From: Candidatus Muiribacterium halophilum
GTDB taxonomy: Bacteria; Muiribacteriota; Muiribacteriia; Muiribacteriales; Muiribacteriaceae
NCBI GenBank assembly: GCA_023228995.1
Contig: JALOAD010000027.1
Span: 1 to 45,727, forward strand
DNA length: 45,727 nt
Direction: 5' to 3'
Translations under genes and position numbers: made by a program
The notes under the pieces: generated by a model
The model's database searches: none
What the model saw: only the letters and a program-made list of their open reading frames with translations
Told to the model about the DNA's origin: nothing
Shown here: positions 36,890 through 45,120 of the stretch, one piece after another
How positions within the stretch are numbered: the first letter of the stretch is position 1
Layout of the letters: every line of letters starts with the position of its first letter

Positions 36890-37651
36890 TTATTTATAAA
36901 AAGATTCAGTTTTAAAATCCAAAAGTAATTTATTAAGCTTTTTTCTGTTATTTTTAATAAAAGAAAAATTATATAATTTAAAAAAAACAGGTAATTTAAA
37001 ACTTTTTATCCATGAAGAATCAAAAAATTCCCATGGATGAGTATATATTATAACATTTTTAAATTTTTTTTCATTATATTTAATAATAAATCTTAAAATA
37101 AAATATGGAATAATTCTAAAGAAAATACTACCAGCAAAAGGAATTGAAAAATACCCAAAACCAAAATTTCTAACAATATATTCCTTAATATTATATTTAT
37201 TTTCTTTGAAAGCTTTATGAAATCGCAATTCATTCTTTGAACTATCATATTTAAAATCACATTTTTCAAGAACATCATAAAGCCAGTTTGTATATGACCA
37301 AGCTGGAGCTCTATGCCCATATACTTTTTTCCCAGATACTCTCTCAATTTCATTTTTCCAATATAAACACTCTTTATAATATTCATCTTTATCTTTATTA
37401 TTTAAAAGTTTATGATCATAAGAATGAAAAGCAATTTCATGACCATGAAGAGCAATTTTACGAATAAGTTTGGGATATTTTTCACAAACACTTCCAAGAA
37501 CAAAAAATGTAGCTTTATTATTTGTGTTTTTGAGCTTTTTTAATAAAAAATCAACTGTTTCTTCCATATAATCAGGATATTCTTTATAAATAGTTTTTTT
37601 TAAAAGAGGTGAATTATACCAAAATTCAAGATCTATAGAAAAATAAATCAC
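36890..37651 (-). CDS. Polysaccharide deacetylase (NodB/CE4)
   Basis: This is a 253-residue NodB-homology protein. Metal and catalytic residues visible are Asp7 (SIDLEFW), His76 and His80 (FHSYDH), Arg114 (GHRAPAWS) and the late His in YTHPWEF. The family removes N-acetyl groups from glycans. It has no signal peptide, so it acts on a cytoplasmic or membrane-face substrate, as in surface polysaccharide synthesis. The start is GTG at 37651, with GAG about 11 bases upstream. It begins 2 bases after the stop of a 42-codon reading frame, suggesting translational coupling. Confidence 0.85.
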   Translation of the reverse strand: MIYFSIDLEFWYNSPLLKKTIYKEYPDYMEETVDFLLKKLKNTNNKATFFVLGSVCEKYPKLIRKIALHGHEIAFHSYDHKLLNNKDKDEYYKECLYWKNEIERVSGKKVYGHRAPAWSYTNWLYDVLEKCDFKYDSSKNELRFHKAFKENKYNIKEYIVRNFGFGYFSIPFAGSIFFRIIPYFILRFIIKYNEKKFKNVIIYTHPWEFFDSSWIKSFKLPVFFKLYNFSFIKNNRKKLNKLLLDFKTESFYK

Positions 37652-37653
37652 TG

Positions 37654-37782
37654 TTAAATAAACTCTCTAATTAAATAACACAAATTATAGAAAAAAAAGT
37701 TTGTTTTGGTTTTTTTATTAAATTTTATTACAGTATTATTTTTTCCACCAATATCTTTTATAAAAAAATCCAAAAAATTCAT
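37654..37782 (-). CDS. Possible 42-residue leader peptide upstream of the deacetylase gene
   Basis: The frame begins MNFLDFFIKDIGGKN, is rich in Phe, Lys and Asn, and ends YLIREFI. AAGGA lies 8 bases before the ATG. Its stop is 2 bases before the GTG of the deacetylase gene, which otherwise has only a poor ribosome binding site. The protein is not recognised. Coding status rests only on the ribosome binding site and the coupling. Confidence 0.35.
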   Translation of the reverse strand: MNFLDFFIKDIGGKNNTVIKFNKKTKTNFFFYNLCYLIREFI

Positions 37783-37825
37783 ATATATCCTTTTTATTTT
37801 GTTTTATTATCAGAGTTTATTATAC

Positions 37826-37990
37826 AACATTCAAGCTGTTTTTTAAAGAAAATAATTAACAAATTAACTCATGAGATTAAAGGTTCTGATTTTTATAAAG
37901 GATTAAAAAAATATATAAGGTAAAGAGATATTTTATATGGATGTAAAATATCGAATGGTACCGAATGATTATTTTTTTGCGTTAGTGTAA
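37826..37990 (+). repeat. Dispersed modular repeat, copy C (internally deleted)
   Basis: The left module (caagctgttttttaaagaaa, aactcatgag, gatttttataaaggattaaa) is shared with copy B. It is joined directly to the end of the right module (ggtaaagagatattttatat through ttttttgcgtta). Hairpin 1 and the middle are missing and hairpin 2 is kept. There is no attached CCCGG unit. Confidence 0.8.
37927..37952 (+). repeat. ANGGAN hairpin in copy C
   Basis: GATATTTTAT, loop ATGGAT and GTAAAATATC form a 10-bp stem. It is identical to hairpin 2 of copies A and B, although most of the rest of this copy has been lost. Confidence 0.6.
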
Positions 37991-38008
37991 TAAAAAAAAT
38001 TATAGGAT

Positions 38009-38389
38009 TTAATTGTTTTTTTCTAATTTGTTGTATTTTGTATTTTTTCCATAAGCTAACTCTTCAGGATATTTTTTTTTATTTTTTTCCATTTTTTTTA
38101 TAAATGAATCTGTAATATCAATATCAAGATAATTTGCGAGACTCAAACAATAAGAAAGAATATCAGATAATTCATCTTTTATATCATTTATATTTTCATT
38201 ATTATCTTTAATTTTAATCGCATCTTCTGAAGAAATCCACTGAAAATGCTCCATAAGTTCTGCTGCTTCAATAGCAATAGACATTGCTAAGTTTTTAGGA
38301 GAATGAAATTTTTGCCAATCTCTTTCTTTTATAAAAATACTCATCTTTTTTTTCAAATCATCAACAGTAGTATTATTATCTTTTTGCAT
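38009..38389 (-). CDS. MazG-like nucleotide pyrophosphohydrolase
   Basis: This is a 126-residue all-alpha NTP pyrophosphatase of the RS21-C6/dCTPase type. The family motif RDWQKFHSPKNLAMSIAIEAAEL is followed by EHFQW. The metal-binding E-x2-E in EAAELME and E-x2-D in DELSDIL are intact. The C-terminal N-x2-KYPEE-x4-GK is present. It hydrolyses (modified) dNTPs to monophosphates, a housecleaning role. AAGGA lies 6 bases before the ATG. The gene starts 10 bases after the UPF0173 hydrolase gene, so both form one unit. Confidence 0.85.
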   Translation of the reverse strand: MQKDNNTTVDDLKKKMSIFIKERDWQKFHSPKNLAMSIAIEAAELMEHFQWISSEDAIKIKDNNENINDIKDELSDILSYCLSLANYLDIDITDSFIKKMEKNKKKYPEELAYGKNTKYNKLEKNN

Positions 38390-38399
38390 AAAAATTCCT

Positions 38400-39068
38400 T
38401 TATAAAGTTGTTTCTTCTTTTGATTTCATATACTCAAGTCTAAAGTGTCTAAAAGCATATTCAAACTCTTCAACATTAACCTTTATCAAATCAAAAGTAT
38501 TATAATGCATCGGTATAACAATTTTTGCACGCAACCACTCAGCAGCTTTTACAGCATCTTCAATTCCCATTGTAAAATTATCTCCAACCGGAAGCATAGC
38601 AACATATATATCATTCGTCTCACCTAACATTTTCATTTCATAACTAAGACCAGTATCACCAGCATGATAAACAGATTTACCTTCAATATTGACTATAACA
38701 CCAGCTGGTGAACCACCATAACTACCATCAGCAAAAGAAGATCCATGAAAAGCCGGGGTAAGCTTTATAAAACCCCAAGGAAATGTCTTTTTGCCACCAA
38801 TATGAAGAGCATGAGTTTTTAAACCTTTTTTTTCAAAATAATTACATATCTCAAAATTAGATATAATAATTGCATTTGTCTTTTTAGCAATATATTCAGT
38901 ATCACCAACATGATCAGCATGTGCATGAGTAACAATAATTATATCAGGTTTAACATTATCTTTTTCATTTTCATCAACAAAAGGATTCCCTGTAAAAAAA
39001 GGATCAATTATTATATTACAATCACTGCTTATCAAAAAATTTGAATGTCCAAAATATTTAATTTTCAT
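38400..39068 (-). CDS. UPF0173 metal-dependent hydrolase (metallo-beta-lactamase fold)
   Basis: This is a 222-residue MBL-fold protein. Ligands are H48-A-H50-A-D52-H53 (THAHADH), the His in AFHGSS, the Asp in YHAGDTG and the late His in PMHYNTF. KIKYFGHSNFLI and DPFFTGNP are typical of the UPF0173/YtkL group, whose substrate is unknown. The ATG at 39068 is chosen because GAGG lies 5 bases upstream; an 11-residue upstream extension has no such site. Confidence 0.88.
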   Translation of the reverse strand: MKIKYFGHSNFLISSDCNIIIDPFFTGNPFVDENEKDNVKPDIIIVTHAHADHVGDTEYIAKKTNAIIISNFEICNYFEKKGLKTHALHIGGKKTFPWGFIKLTPAFHGSSFADGSYGGSPAGVIVNIEGKSVYHAGDTGLSYEMKMLGETNDIYVAMLPVGDNFTMGIEDAVKAAEWLRAKIVIPMHYNTFDLIKVNVEEFEYAFRHFRLEYMKSKEETTL

Positions 39069-39149
39069 AAACACCTCTGTTTGAGTCTTCTGATTAAACA
39101 AAAAAACTTATAGAAACAAGAATTTTTAAATCTTTTTTTCTCTATTTTT

Positions 39150-39178
39150 ATAATATCATTATAGTATATTTAATTCAA
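39150..39178 (-). promoter_or_regulatory. Promoter of the UPF0173/MazG-like unit
   Basis: On the minus strand TTGAAT (39173-39178) and TATTAT (39150-39155) are 17 bases apart, nearly the same pair as in the nifU promoter. A TATAAT lies inside the spacer. From here to 39345 nothing else was recognised. Confidence 0.45.
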
Positions 39179-39345
39179 ATTATTCGTTATAAATCAAGGC
39201 TGTTGAAAATCTATAAAGAACAAACATTGATACAAAATAGGGATTGTGCCGAACTCTAAATTTAGCTTACATAGGTCGGGCTGTGTTAATTCTAAAATTA
39301 TTTTAACATAAATTCTCTGATTAAATAAACAAATATTAATATAAT

Positions 39346-39466
39346 GTTATCCCGGTATGATTCTGAATTTTTGTCATCCCGGTATGATTCTGAATTTTTG
39401 TCATCCCGGCATGATTCTGAATTTTTGTCATCCCGGCATGATTCTGAGCCGGGATCTCGCTTTTGA
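39346..39466 (+). repeat. Tandem 27-bp CCCGG repeat array with terminal hairpin
   Basis: Three 27-bp units (39346-39372, 39373-39399, 39400-39426; gtcatcccggtatgattctg plus aattttt) are followed by a fourth that continues into gagccgggatctcg. The fourth unit forms a hairpin between ATCCCGG (39430-39436) and CCGGGAT (39449-39455). Units differ by single bases (gtt/gtc, ggt/ggc). The open frame across it is an accident of a unit length divisible by three. Confidence 0.88.
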
Positions 39467-39471
39467 TATTT

Positions 39472-39740
39472 TTATCATTATACTAACGCAAAAAAATAAT
39501 CATTCGGTACCATTCGATATTTTACATCCATGTAAAATATCTCATTACCTTCCTTCACTTTTAATACATCCGTATATTAAATGCTTCGCAACGTTCACTC
39601 AAGTTACCGAGTAGATTTTTTTTTTGCTTTTTTTTATAGAAAATCCTTCATGATTTTATTTAATTGAAAAATTTCTAACGAGTTCTCGTAATTGCTGACA
39701 GACATATTTTTTTAATCTTCATTTAAAATCAAAATCTTTA
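39472..39740 (-). repeat. Dispersed modular repeat, copy D (inverted, short form)
   Basis: The reverse complement carries the left module (agattttgattttaaatgaa, gtctgtcagcaattacgaga), a short middle (aattaaataaaatcatgaag), and the complete right module with both hairpins. It lacks the 275-base segment of A and B. It is the only copy on the minus strand and is joined to the CCCGG array at the same end as copy A. Confidence 0.85.
39516..39581 (-). repeat. Tandem ANGGAN hairpins in copy D with compensatory changes
   Basis: On the minus strand, hairpin 1 (39560-39581) is TTTAATAT, loop ACGGAT, GTATTAAA. Relative to copy A, an A-U stem pair has become U-A. Hairpin 2 (39516-39541) is GATATTTTAC, loop ATGGAT, GTAAAATATC. 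Here the closing U-G has become C-G, giving ACAUGGAUGU, an exact match to the CsrA/RsmE motif (A/U)CANGGANG(U/A). Confidence 0.62.
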
Positions 39741-39839
39741 GTATAATGAAATCAAATAAAATAATTTATAGAGTAATACAAATGTTAATATAAAAATACC
39801 TTAATACTTATAGGAGCTATGTTTTTACAAGCTTGGTAA

Positions 39840-40058
39840 GGATTATCTGATCCGCAAGCTGAAGAACAAATTGAAAACAATAAAAAACTAGCAAAAATAA
39901 GGTGTTTAGTGGAATTGCCTTTAGCATTTATAAAGAAATTGATGAAATATAGGGAAACAATCTATAAAGGAATGAAAAAAAATCAAGCACATTTTTATCT
40001 GATTGTAATGAGCTATAATTTTAAAAGAATATATAATATACAGGTGAATTATACCTAA
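39840..40058 (+). pseudogene. C-terminal fragment of a DDE (IS5-like) transposase
   Basis: A frame without start codon reads DPQAEEQIENNKKLAKIR, then VELPLAFIKKLMKYRETIYKG, and ends HFYLIVMSYNFKRIYNI. This matches the last segment of IS5/IS1182-type transposases, where R-x-x-V-E-x-x-F-x-x-I-K contains the catalytic Glu and M-x-x-N-x-K-R closes the domain. The upstream part of the gene is absent. It is a dead insertion sequence remnant. Confidence 0.65.
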
Positions 40059-40098
40059 AAAGGACAAAAGATTTCAAAAAATAATAATAAAAAAACTT

Positions 40099-40128
40099 TT
40101 CACAAAATAATCAAAAATTTAGTATAAT
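40099..40128 (+). promoter_or_regulatory. Promoter upstream of the MATE gene
   Basis: TTCACA (40099-40104) and TATAAT (40123-40128) are 18 bases apart. The segment differs at one base from the histidine kinase promoter at 25970-25999. About 90 bases of AT-rich leader follow before the MATE start, and that leader has no clear ribosome binding site. Confidence 0.5.
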
Positions 40129-40224
40129 TATTCAGAGGATTCTATTATTAATTTTTTTATTTTATAATTTCAAAAAAATCTGTTATAACTTTTATCATCA
40201 ATATAATTATAAAACAATTGAATT

Positions 40225-41568
40225 ATGTATAAAAAAATTATAGATAAACTATTAGACGCATATAACAGAAAAATAATAAGCATTGCATTTCCAGCTATTT
40301 TATCAATGTTTTTTATAGTATTTTATGAATTAATTGATAGCTATTGGTTAAATAAGCTTGGATATGAAGAGGTATTTTCATCTTTAGGAGCAGCCTCCTT
40401 TATAACATGGTCTTTATACTCACTTATGCACCTTGTAACAGCTGGTGTAAACTCACTTGTTTCACAATATAGCGGTGCAAAAAATAAAGAAAAATATCAT
40501 TTAATATCTTTTAATGGTTATTTTGCAGGTTTTTTTCTATCACTTGGAATAACTTTAATAATGGCATATTTTTACAAAGATATTTTCATACTTTCTGGAT
40601 TAAAAAATAAAATACTTGAAGATGCATGTTCTTATTTTTCTATAATGAACGCTGGATTTCTTGTAATTTTTTTATTAAGTATTAATACATCAATCTTTAA
40701 TTCACACGGTGATACAAAAACATCAATGAAAATACAAATTTCAACATTATTATTTAATGCAATAATTGATCCTGTTTTTATATTAGGTTTTTGGAAAATA
40801 CCATCTTTTGGTATAAAAGGTGCAGCTATAGCTTCTATTTTGTGTCAGTTTATAGGTTTAACTATAGGAATTATAATATTAATAAAAAAAGACTATATTT
40901 CAAAAAACTTTAAAAAACCAGATTTATATATAATAAAAAAAATTTTTTTAATAGGTTTACCAATAGCCGTAATCAATTGGATTTTCTCAATGGTATTTCC
41001 AGCTCTCACTTTCATAATTCAAAAAACAGGAAATCCCAACGCATTAGGTGCATTAAATATATGTCACAAACTTGAAGGATTCGCATATTTTTCAGCGACT
41101 GGATTTTCCGTAGCTGCATGCACATTAGCAGGGCAAAGTATTGGGCAAAATAATAAAAACAAAGCTCAAAAATATGTAAATCGCTCAGTTATATTATGTA
41201 CAATAGTAACAGGATTTTTAAGTTTAATTTACTTTTTTATACCTGAATATATTTTAAGCATAATAGTAGATTCACCAAAACTCATAGAAGAAGGTGCAAA
41301 TTATTTAAGAGCAATAGCAGTATTTGAAATTTTTTTAGGATTTGAAATTGTTTATGAAGGTGGATTTACAGGATTAGGAAAAACAATAACCCCAATGCTT
41401 ATATCGGTTCCATTAACATTAGCAAGGATTCCATTTGCATACTTTTTTGCTGTATATCTAGAACTAGGAGTCGTGCCAATATGGTGGGTAATATCATTAT
41501 CAACTTTTTTCAAAGGTCTATTTATACTAATTTTATTTAAAAAACAAAACATGGTCAGACCAATTTAA
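40225..41568 (+). CDS. MATE family efflux transporter
   Basis: This is a 447-residue polytopic protein with about 12 hydrophobic segments in two homologous halves, as expected for MATE. Typical segments are FPAILSMFFIVFYELIDSYW, the first-half loop AGVNSLVSQYSGAKN, and the second-half ATGFSVAACTLAGQSIGQNN. MATE proteins export drugs or cationic metabolites in exchange for Na+ or H+. It is the only intact plus-strand gene right of 20 kb. It converges with the AlkP-superfamily gene 14 bases away. No Shine-Dalgarno sequence is evident. Confidence 0.9.
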   Translation: MYKKIIDKLLDAYNRKIISIAFPAILSMFFIVFYELIDSYWLNKLGYEEVFSSLGAASFITWSLYSLMHLVTAGVNSLVSQYSGAKNKEKYHLISFNGYFAGFFLSLGITLIMAYFYKDIFILSGLKNKILEDACSYFSIMNAGFLVIFLLSINTSIFNSHGDTKTSMKIQISTLLFNAIIDPVFILGFWKIPSFGIKGAAIASILCQFIGLTIGIIILIKKDYISKNFKKPDLYIIKKIFLIGLPIAVINWIFSMVFPALTFIIQKTGNPNALGALNICHKLEGFAYFSATGFSVAACTLAGQSIGQNNKNKAQKYVNRSVILCTIVTGFLSLIYFFIPEYILSIIVDSPKLIEEGANYLRAIAVFEIFLGFEIVYEGGFTGLGKTITPMLISVPLTLARIPFAYFFAVYLELGVVPIWWVISLSTFFKGLFILILFKKQNMVRPI

Positions 41569-41582
41569 CCATTTATACAACG

Positions 41583-42392
41583 CTATAAGCTTGTTATTTC
41601 AATAATAAGATTTTTTATTTGTGAAATATTATTCACAGGTTTTATTAAATTGTAATTTTTTAGAAAAAGCGGTACTGGATTCCTTGAATGACTCCTTCCT
41701 TCAATTTCAATATTACCATGATCACTTGAAATTAGAAGAACAATATCATCTGAAATTTCTTCTATAATTTTGTTTAAAAATCTATTCAAAACTTCCAGAT
41801 ACTTTAAACTTTCTCTTCCATGACCCATTCTATCAGTTAAAAAATACTCAAAAAGTGTAAAATCATTTTTAGATGCAATATTAAGTAAATTTTCACCAGC
41901 TTTTTCTGGAGTTATAATAGGAATTTTTATATTTCCACCATAAGTTTCATTTGCTATATCATGATAAACAGCTTTGTTTTCTAAAAGATCTTTTTCAATT
42001 AAAGGTCGAGTTTTAGAATACAATGTCATCCATGTAGTTACAGATCTGCGACGGGTATCACACTCAATATAATTTTGAGTATAAGCATTTGCAAAACATA
42101 CTTTCTTTTTTTGTGATTTTAATGCAGAAAACAAATTATGTTTTTTAATAATTTGTTTTAATTTTTCATCAGGATAAGCGTATTGATGTCTTGAAATCAT
42201 CTTCTGAGAATTAACCCCGCAAAAAAGAGATGTCTGACCAGTTCCAGACTGTGGTAACCCTTCAACTCCAAGACAAGCGTCTATTGGCAATGAATTCATA
42301 ATTATATTACCAAGAACACTATTTTTAGGAATAAGACCAGTACTATTCTCTGCAATACCAACACCATCTAAAAATATCATTAATGTTTTCAT
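41583..42392 (-). CDS. Alkaline phosphatase-superfamily metalloenzyme
   Basis: This is a 269-residue protein of the phosphopentomutase/cofactor-independent phosphoglycerate mutase (metalloenzyme) superfamily. Metal-binding and catalytic segments are FLDGVGI with Asp9, the nucleophile region LPQSGTGQTSLF, DRMGHG, SSDHGNIE and HSRNPVPLF. It is shorter than phosphopentomutase (about 390) or iPGM (about 510), so it lacks the inserted cap domains and is better called a stand-alone member. The substrate is unknown, though a phosphate ester or phosphomutase reaction is expected. Confidence 0.75.
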   Translation of the reverse strand: MKTLMIFLDGVGIAENSTGLIPKNSVLGNIIMNSLPIDACLGVEGLPQSGTGQTSLFCGVNSQKMISRHQYAYPDEKLKQIIKKHNLFSALKSQKKKVCFANAYTQNYIECDTRRRSVTTWMTLYSKTRPLIEKDLLENKAVYHDIANETYGGNIKIPIITPEKAGENLLNIASKNDFTLFEYFLTDRMGHGRESLKYLEVLNRFLNKIIEEISDDIVLLISSDHGNIEIEGRSHSRNPVPLFLKNYNLIKPVNNISQIKNLIIEITSL

Positions 42393-42447
42393 ATAATATA
42401 AAAATACTCCATATACATTCTATATTATACATTATACACTATATTTT

Positions 42448-44022
42448 CTAAATTCCACCTATTTCAATATTTGTAGGAAATTCTATTTTTATTTTTTGAT
42501 AAAATTCTTCTTCTTTACCCGATTCTATACTTATATTATAATTTAAAATACCTTTATCCATATCATCTTTATTTTCAACAAGACCTTTTTTTGTATAATC
42601 ACTTCTTACAATTATCCTTGAATCTTTAGAAATAGGAATTCTTTCTTTAACTTTTATATCAAGTTTTCTTGATGAACGATTTTTTACAATAGTATTGTAA
42701 TGTAAATCCAAAACTTTAGCTTTAGATATTATACCAATCTCACTTTTTTTATCTTTTGTCTTTTCTCTTATACAGAATAATTCAGGAAAATTTCCAAATG
42801 ATATTTCAATTGTATCTTTAACAGCTGTAAAAGATATATTTTGTTTTCCTCTATAATCTGAATCAAGAAATACTAGAGCTTGTCCATCAAGAAAAGGCAT
42901 TTTTAATTCATTTTTAAATATACCAGTAAGTAAAGATTCTTTCATAATATTAGGTATAAGCAAAAATTCAAATTCAGCTTCTATATTTTTTTGTTCAATA
43001 TTTATCTTTTTACCTTTTTCTCCATCATTAATAGAAAGTTTACCAACATTAAAACTATAACCAAGGAAATTTTCCTTTACTTTTTCTTCAGGAATAAGCA
43101 TTTCATTGGATTGTTTACTAGAACTCATTTCTGCCATAGAATCAAACATTGCTGATGGAGCAGATTTTCTACTTAATGAATTGTTTCTATATGATATAGG
43201 TTCGTTTACATAAATATCCCAAGTATTTAATTGCGGAATACTTCTTAAAGCAGAGGGTCTTGAAGTCGAGAGAATTATTTCAGCATTTTTCCAATCTTCA
43301 CCAGTATTTTGATAAATTTCAGCTTTATATTTAAAATCAACTTTATTATCTTTTGAACTAGCATTTATTGAATACTCAGGTTTCCAACCACAATTTTTAA
43401 CTACATAAGAAATACTATATTGATAATCCTTTCCAACAGATAATTTATTTACATCAAGAATAGCATTATAATAATATGTTATTTTTGAAGAATTTTTTTT
43501 ACTATTTATTATTTCAATATTTCTTTTTGTTTCTTCAAGTTTTTTATTAAGCTCATCTTTTTTTGACATTATTGTTTTCATTCTGTTTTCCACATCATTA
43601 ATTAGAGAAATAAAATCTTTACCTGGTTCAAATCTTATATTTTCAGAAAACAAAGCTTTATTAATAATATTTTCGATTTTATCCTGCATATAAATATCAT
43701 TTTCAATTACTTTTTTTTCTTTATAAAGCAATTCAAGTTCTTGAGAATACTGTTTATTATCTTCCATTTTCTTTTCAAAATATATATTTAAAACTTCTAC
43801 ATCTTTTATAGAAAAAGTAAAAGAATCAATATCAGCACTTAAAGGAATTTTTTCAAATATCAATTTTTCACTGTTTTCTTGGCATTTAAAATTACCATTT
43901 TTAGCAACTTTTCCCATATTAGGATATATCTCAACATTTTTTACAGAAGAATTAACAATTATTTCAGAAAAACAAAAAATCCCTGTAAAAACAACACATA
44001 ATAACAATAAAATCTTTTTCAT
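42448..44022 (-). CDS. MuiA-like exported protein (DUF4140/DUF4139)
   Basis: This 524-residue protein has a signal peptide (1-18), an N-terminal DUF4140-like beta domain, a coiled coil (about 85-170) and a C-terminal DUF4139 domain. The last has the hallmark GWKPEYSINA, FKYKAEIYQNTGEDW and ILSTSRP. The family is named for a mucoidy inhibitor. Its molecular function is not known, and it acts in the cell envelope. GGAGG lies 4-5 bases before the ATG. TATAAT at 44085-44090 is a likely -10. Confidence 0.82.
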   Translation of the reverse strand: MKKILLLLCVVFTGIFCFSEIIVNSSVKNVEIYPNMGKVAKNGNFKCQENSEKLIFEKIPLSADIDSFTFSIKDVEVLNIYFEKKMEDNKQYSQELELLYKEKKVIENDIYMQDKIENIINKALFSENIRFEPGKDFISLINDVENRMKTIMSKKDELNKKLEETKRNIEIINSKKNSSKITYYYNAILDVNKLSVGKDYQYSISYVVKNCGWKPEYSINASSKDNKVDFKYKAEIYQNTGEDWKNAEIILSTSRPSALRSIPQLNTWDIYVNEPISYRNNSLSRKSAPSAMFDSMAEMSSSKQSNEMLIPEEKVKENFLGYSFNVGKLSINDGEKGKKINIEQKNIEAEFEFLLIPNIMKESLLTGIFKNELKMPFLDGQALVFLDSDYRGKQNISFTAVKDTIEISFGNFPELFCIREKTKDKKSEIGIISKAKVLDLHYNTIVKNRSSRKLDIKVKERIPISKDSRIIVRSDYTKKGLVENKDDMDKGILNYNISIESGKEEEFYQKIKIEFPTNIEIGGI

Positions 44023-44084
44023 AATTCCTCCAATTCATTTTTAATATTATATTTTTACTAATCACTATTTGAACACTCTTAATA

Positions 44085-44090
44085 ATTATA
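44085..44090 (-). promoter_or_regulatory. Putative -10 element of the MuiA-like gene
   Basis: TATAAT on the minus strand in the context aattttagTATAATta, the same context as the promoters at 25970 and 40123. No good -35 is visible at 17-18 bases. Confidence 0.35.
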
Positions 44091-44118
44091 CTAAAATTTT
44101 GAATATTTATATATTTTT

Positions 44119-45087
44119 TTATATTTTATTCAAATTCAAACATCTTTTGCATCTTGGGTATAAATCAGCATTTTTATCTAAATGAGCATTTCTTAATTGT
44201 TGTGAATTTTTAGAATTCCATAATTTTTCAAAACTTTTATCAATAATATTACCTGGAGAAAGTTCAAGCTCAGAATCCATACAACAATATGTCATTCTGC
44301 CATCCCAGTTAAATGTAGGAGTAGTAAAAGGTCCTACACAAGGTTTTCTAATTCCTTTTCCATCCCATGCGGTAATTATATAATCTTTATTTTCAATTAA
44401 ATCGTAAAATAAATTTTTATGAATTTCATCATATTTTAACTGATTAAATGCACCTAATTTTTTTATAAATATATGATTTGAGTCTTTTTTATAAATTAAA
44501 GGTTCATCCCAAATAATTTCATCGATTAAGTATTTACTTTTTATATAATCAATAAATTCTTTTATATTATGTTTATTTTCATTCATTGCAATAGCTTGAA
44601 AGGTAAAAATAGCTTTTGGAAGCTGTTTTTTTAATAAATCAATGTTTTTTTCAACCTTATGAATATTATCAATTCCTTTTATTTTTTTATATATATTTTG
44701 ATCAAATGAATCTATTGATAATACAAATTGAATATGTGTATTTAAAGTTTTTAAATATTCAATAATCTTTTGATTAATAACAGAAACATTTGTTGTGAAA
44801 ACAATTCTTTTAAAATTAGTATATTCTCTAAGAATATTAATAAGACCTGTTATTCCCGGATGAATAAAACTCTCTCCATTCCATTGCATTTTTAATAAAT
44901 CAAACTCAATATATTTTGTATCTTCTAAAATTTTTTTAAAGACTTTTTTATCTATAAAACCTCTATTTCCATTATGTAATCTTGGTATTATCCTATCTTT
45001 TGCATCATAAAGACCTTCATGAGCTTGTTGCATACACATTATACAGGAGTAATTACATAAATCTGTAATACTTATCTGTAATTCCAT
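44119..45087 (-). CDS. Radical SAM/SPASM-domain protein
   Basis: This is a 322-residue protein with the [4Fe-4S] motif C11-x3-C15-x2-C18 at the start of the radical SAM barrel and WNGESFIHP as the following glycine-rich strand. The C-terminal SPASM region has KPCVGP, YCCMDSE, GNI and YPRCKRC for one or two auxiliary clusters. SPASM proteins modify peptides or proteins or act on sugars. No precursor peptide gene is visible next to it, so the substrate is open. AAGGA lies 6-7 bases before the ATG. Confidence 0.85.
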   Translation of the reverse strand: MELQISITDLCNYSCIMCMQQAHEGLYDAKDRIIPRLHNGNRGFIDKKVFKKILEDTKYIEFDLLKMQWNGESFIHPGITGLINILREYTNFKRIVFTTNVSVINQKIIEYLKTLNTHIQFVLSIDSFDQNIYKKIKGIDNIHKVEKNIDLLKKQLPKAIFTFQAIAMNENKHNIKEFIDYIKSKYLIDEIIWDEPLIYKKDSNHIFIKKLGAFNQLKYDEIHKNLFYDLIENKDYIITAWDGKGIRKPCVGPFTTPTFNWDGRMTYCCMDSELELSPGNIIDKSFEKLWNSKNSQQLRNAHLDKNADLYPRCKRCLNLNKI

Positions 45088-45120
45088 GTTTAATCCTTTT
45101 AATTCATTTTAATAATTATA

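Noticed and set aside
39346-39466. Possible CRISPR array (regular 27-bp units)
   Set aside because: The units are directly adjacent with no unique spacers, so this is a simple tandem repeat.
39357-39614. Open frame MILNFCHPG repeated
   Set aside because: The frame arises only because the repeat unit is 27 bases. It has no ribosome binding site and runs into the inverted repeat copy D.
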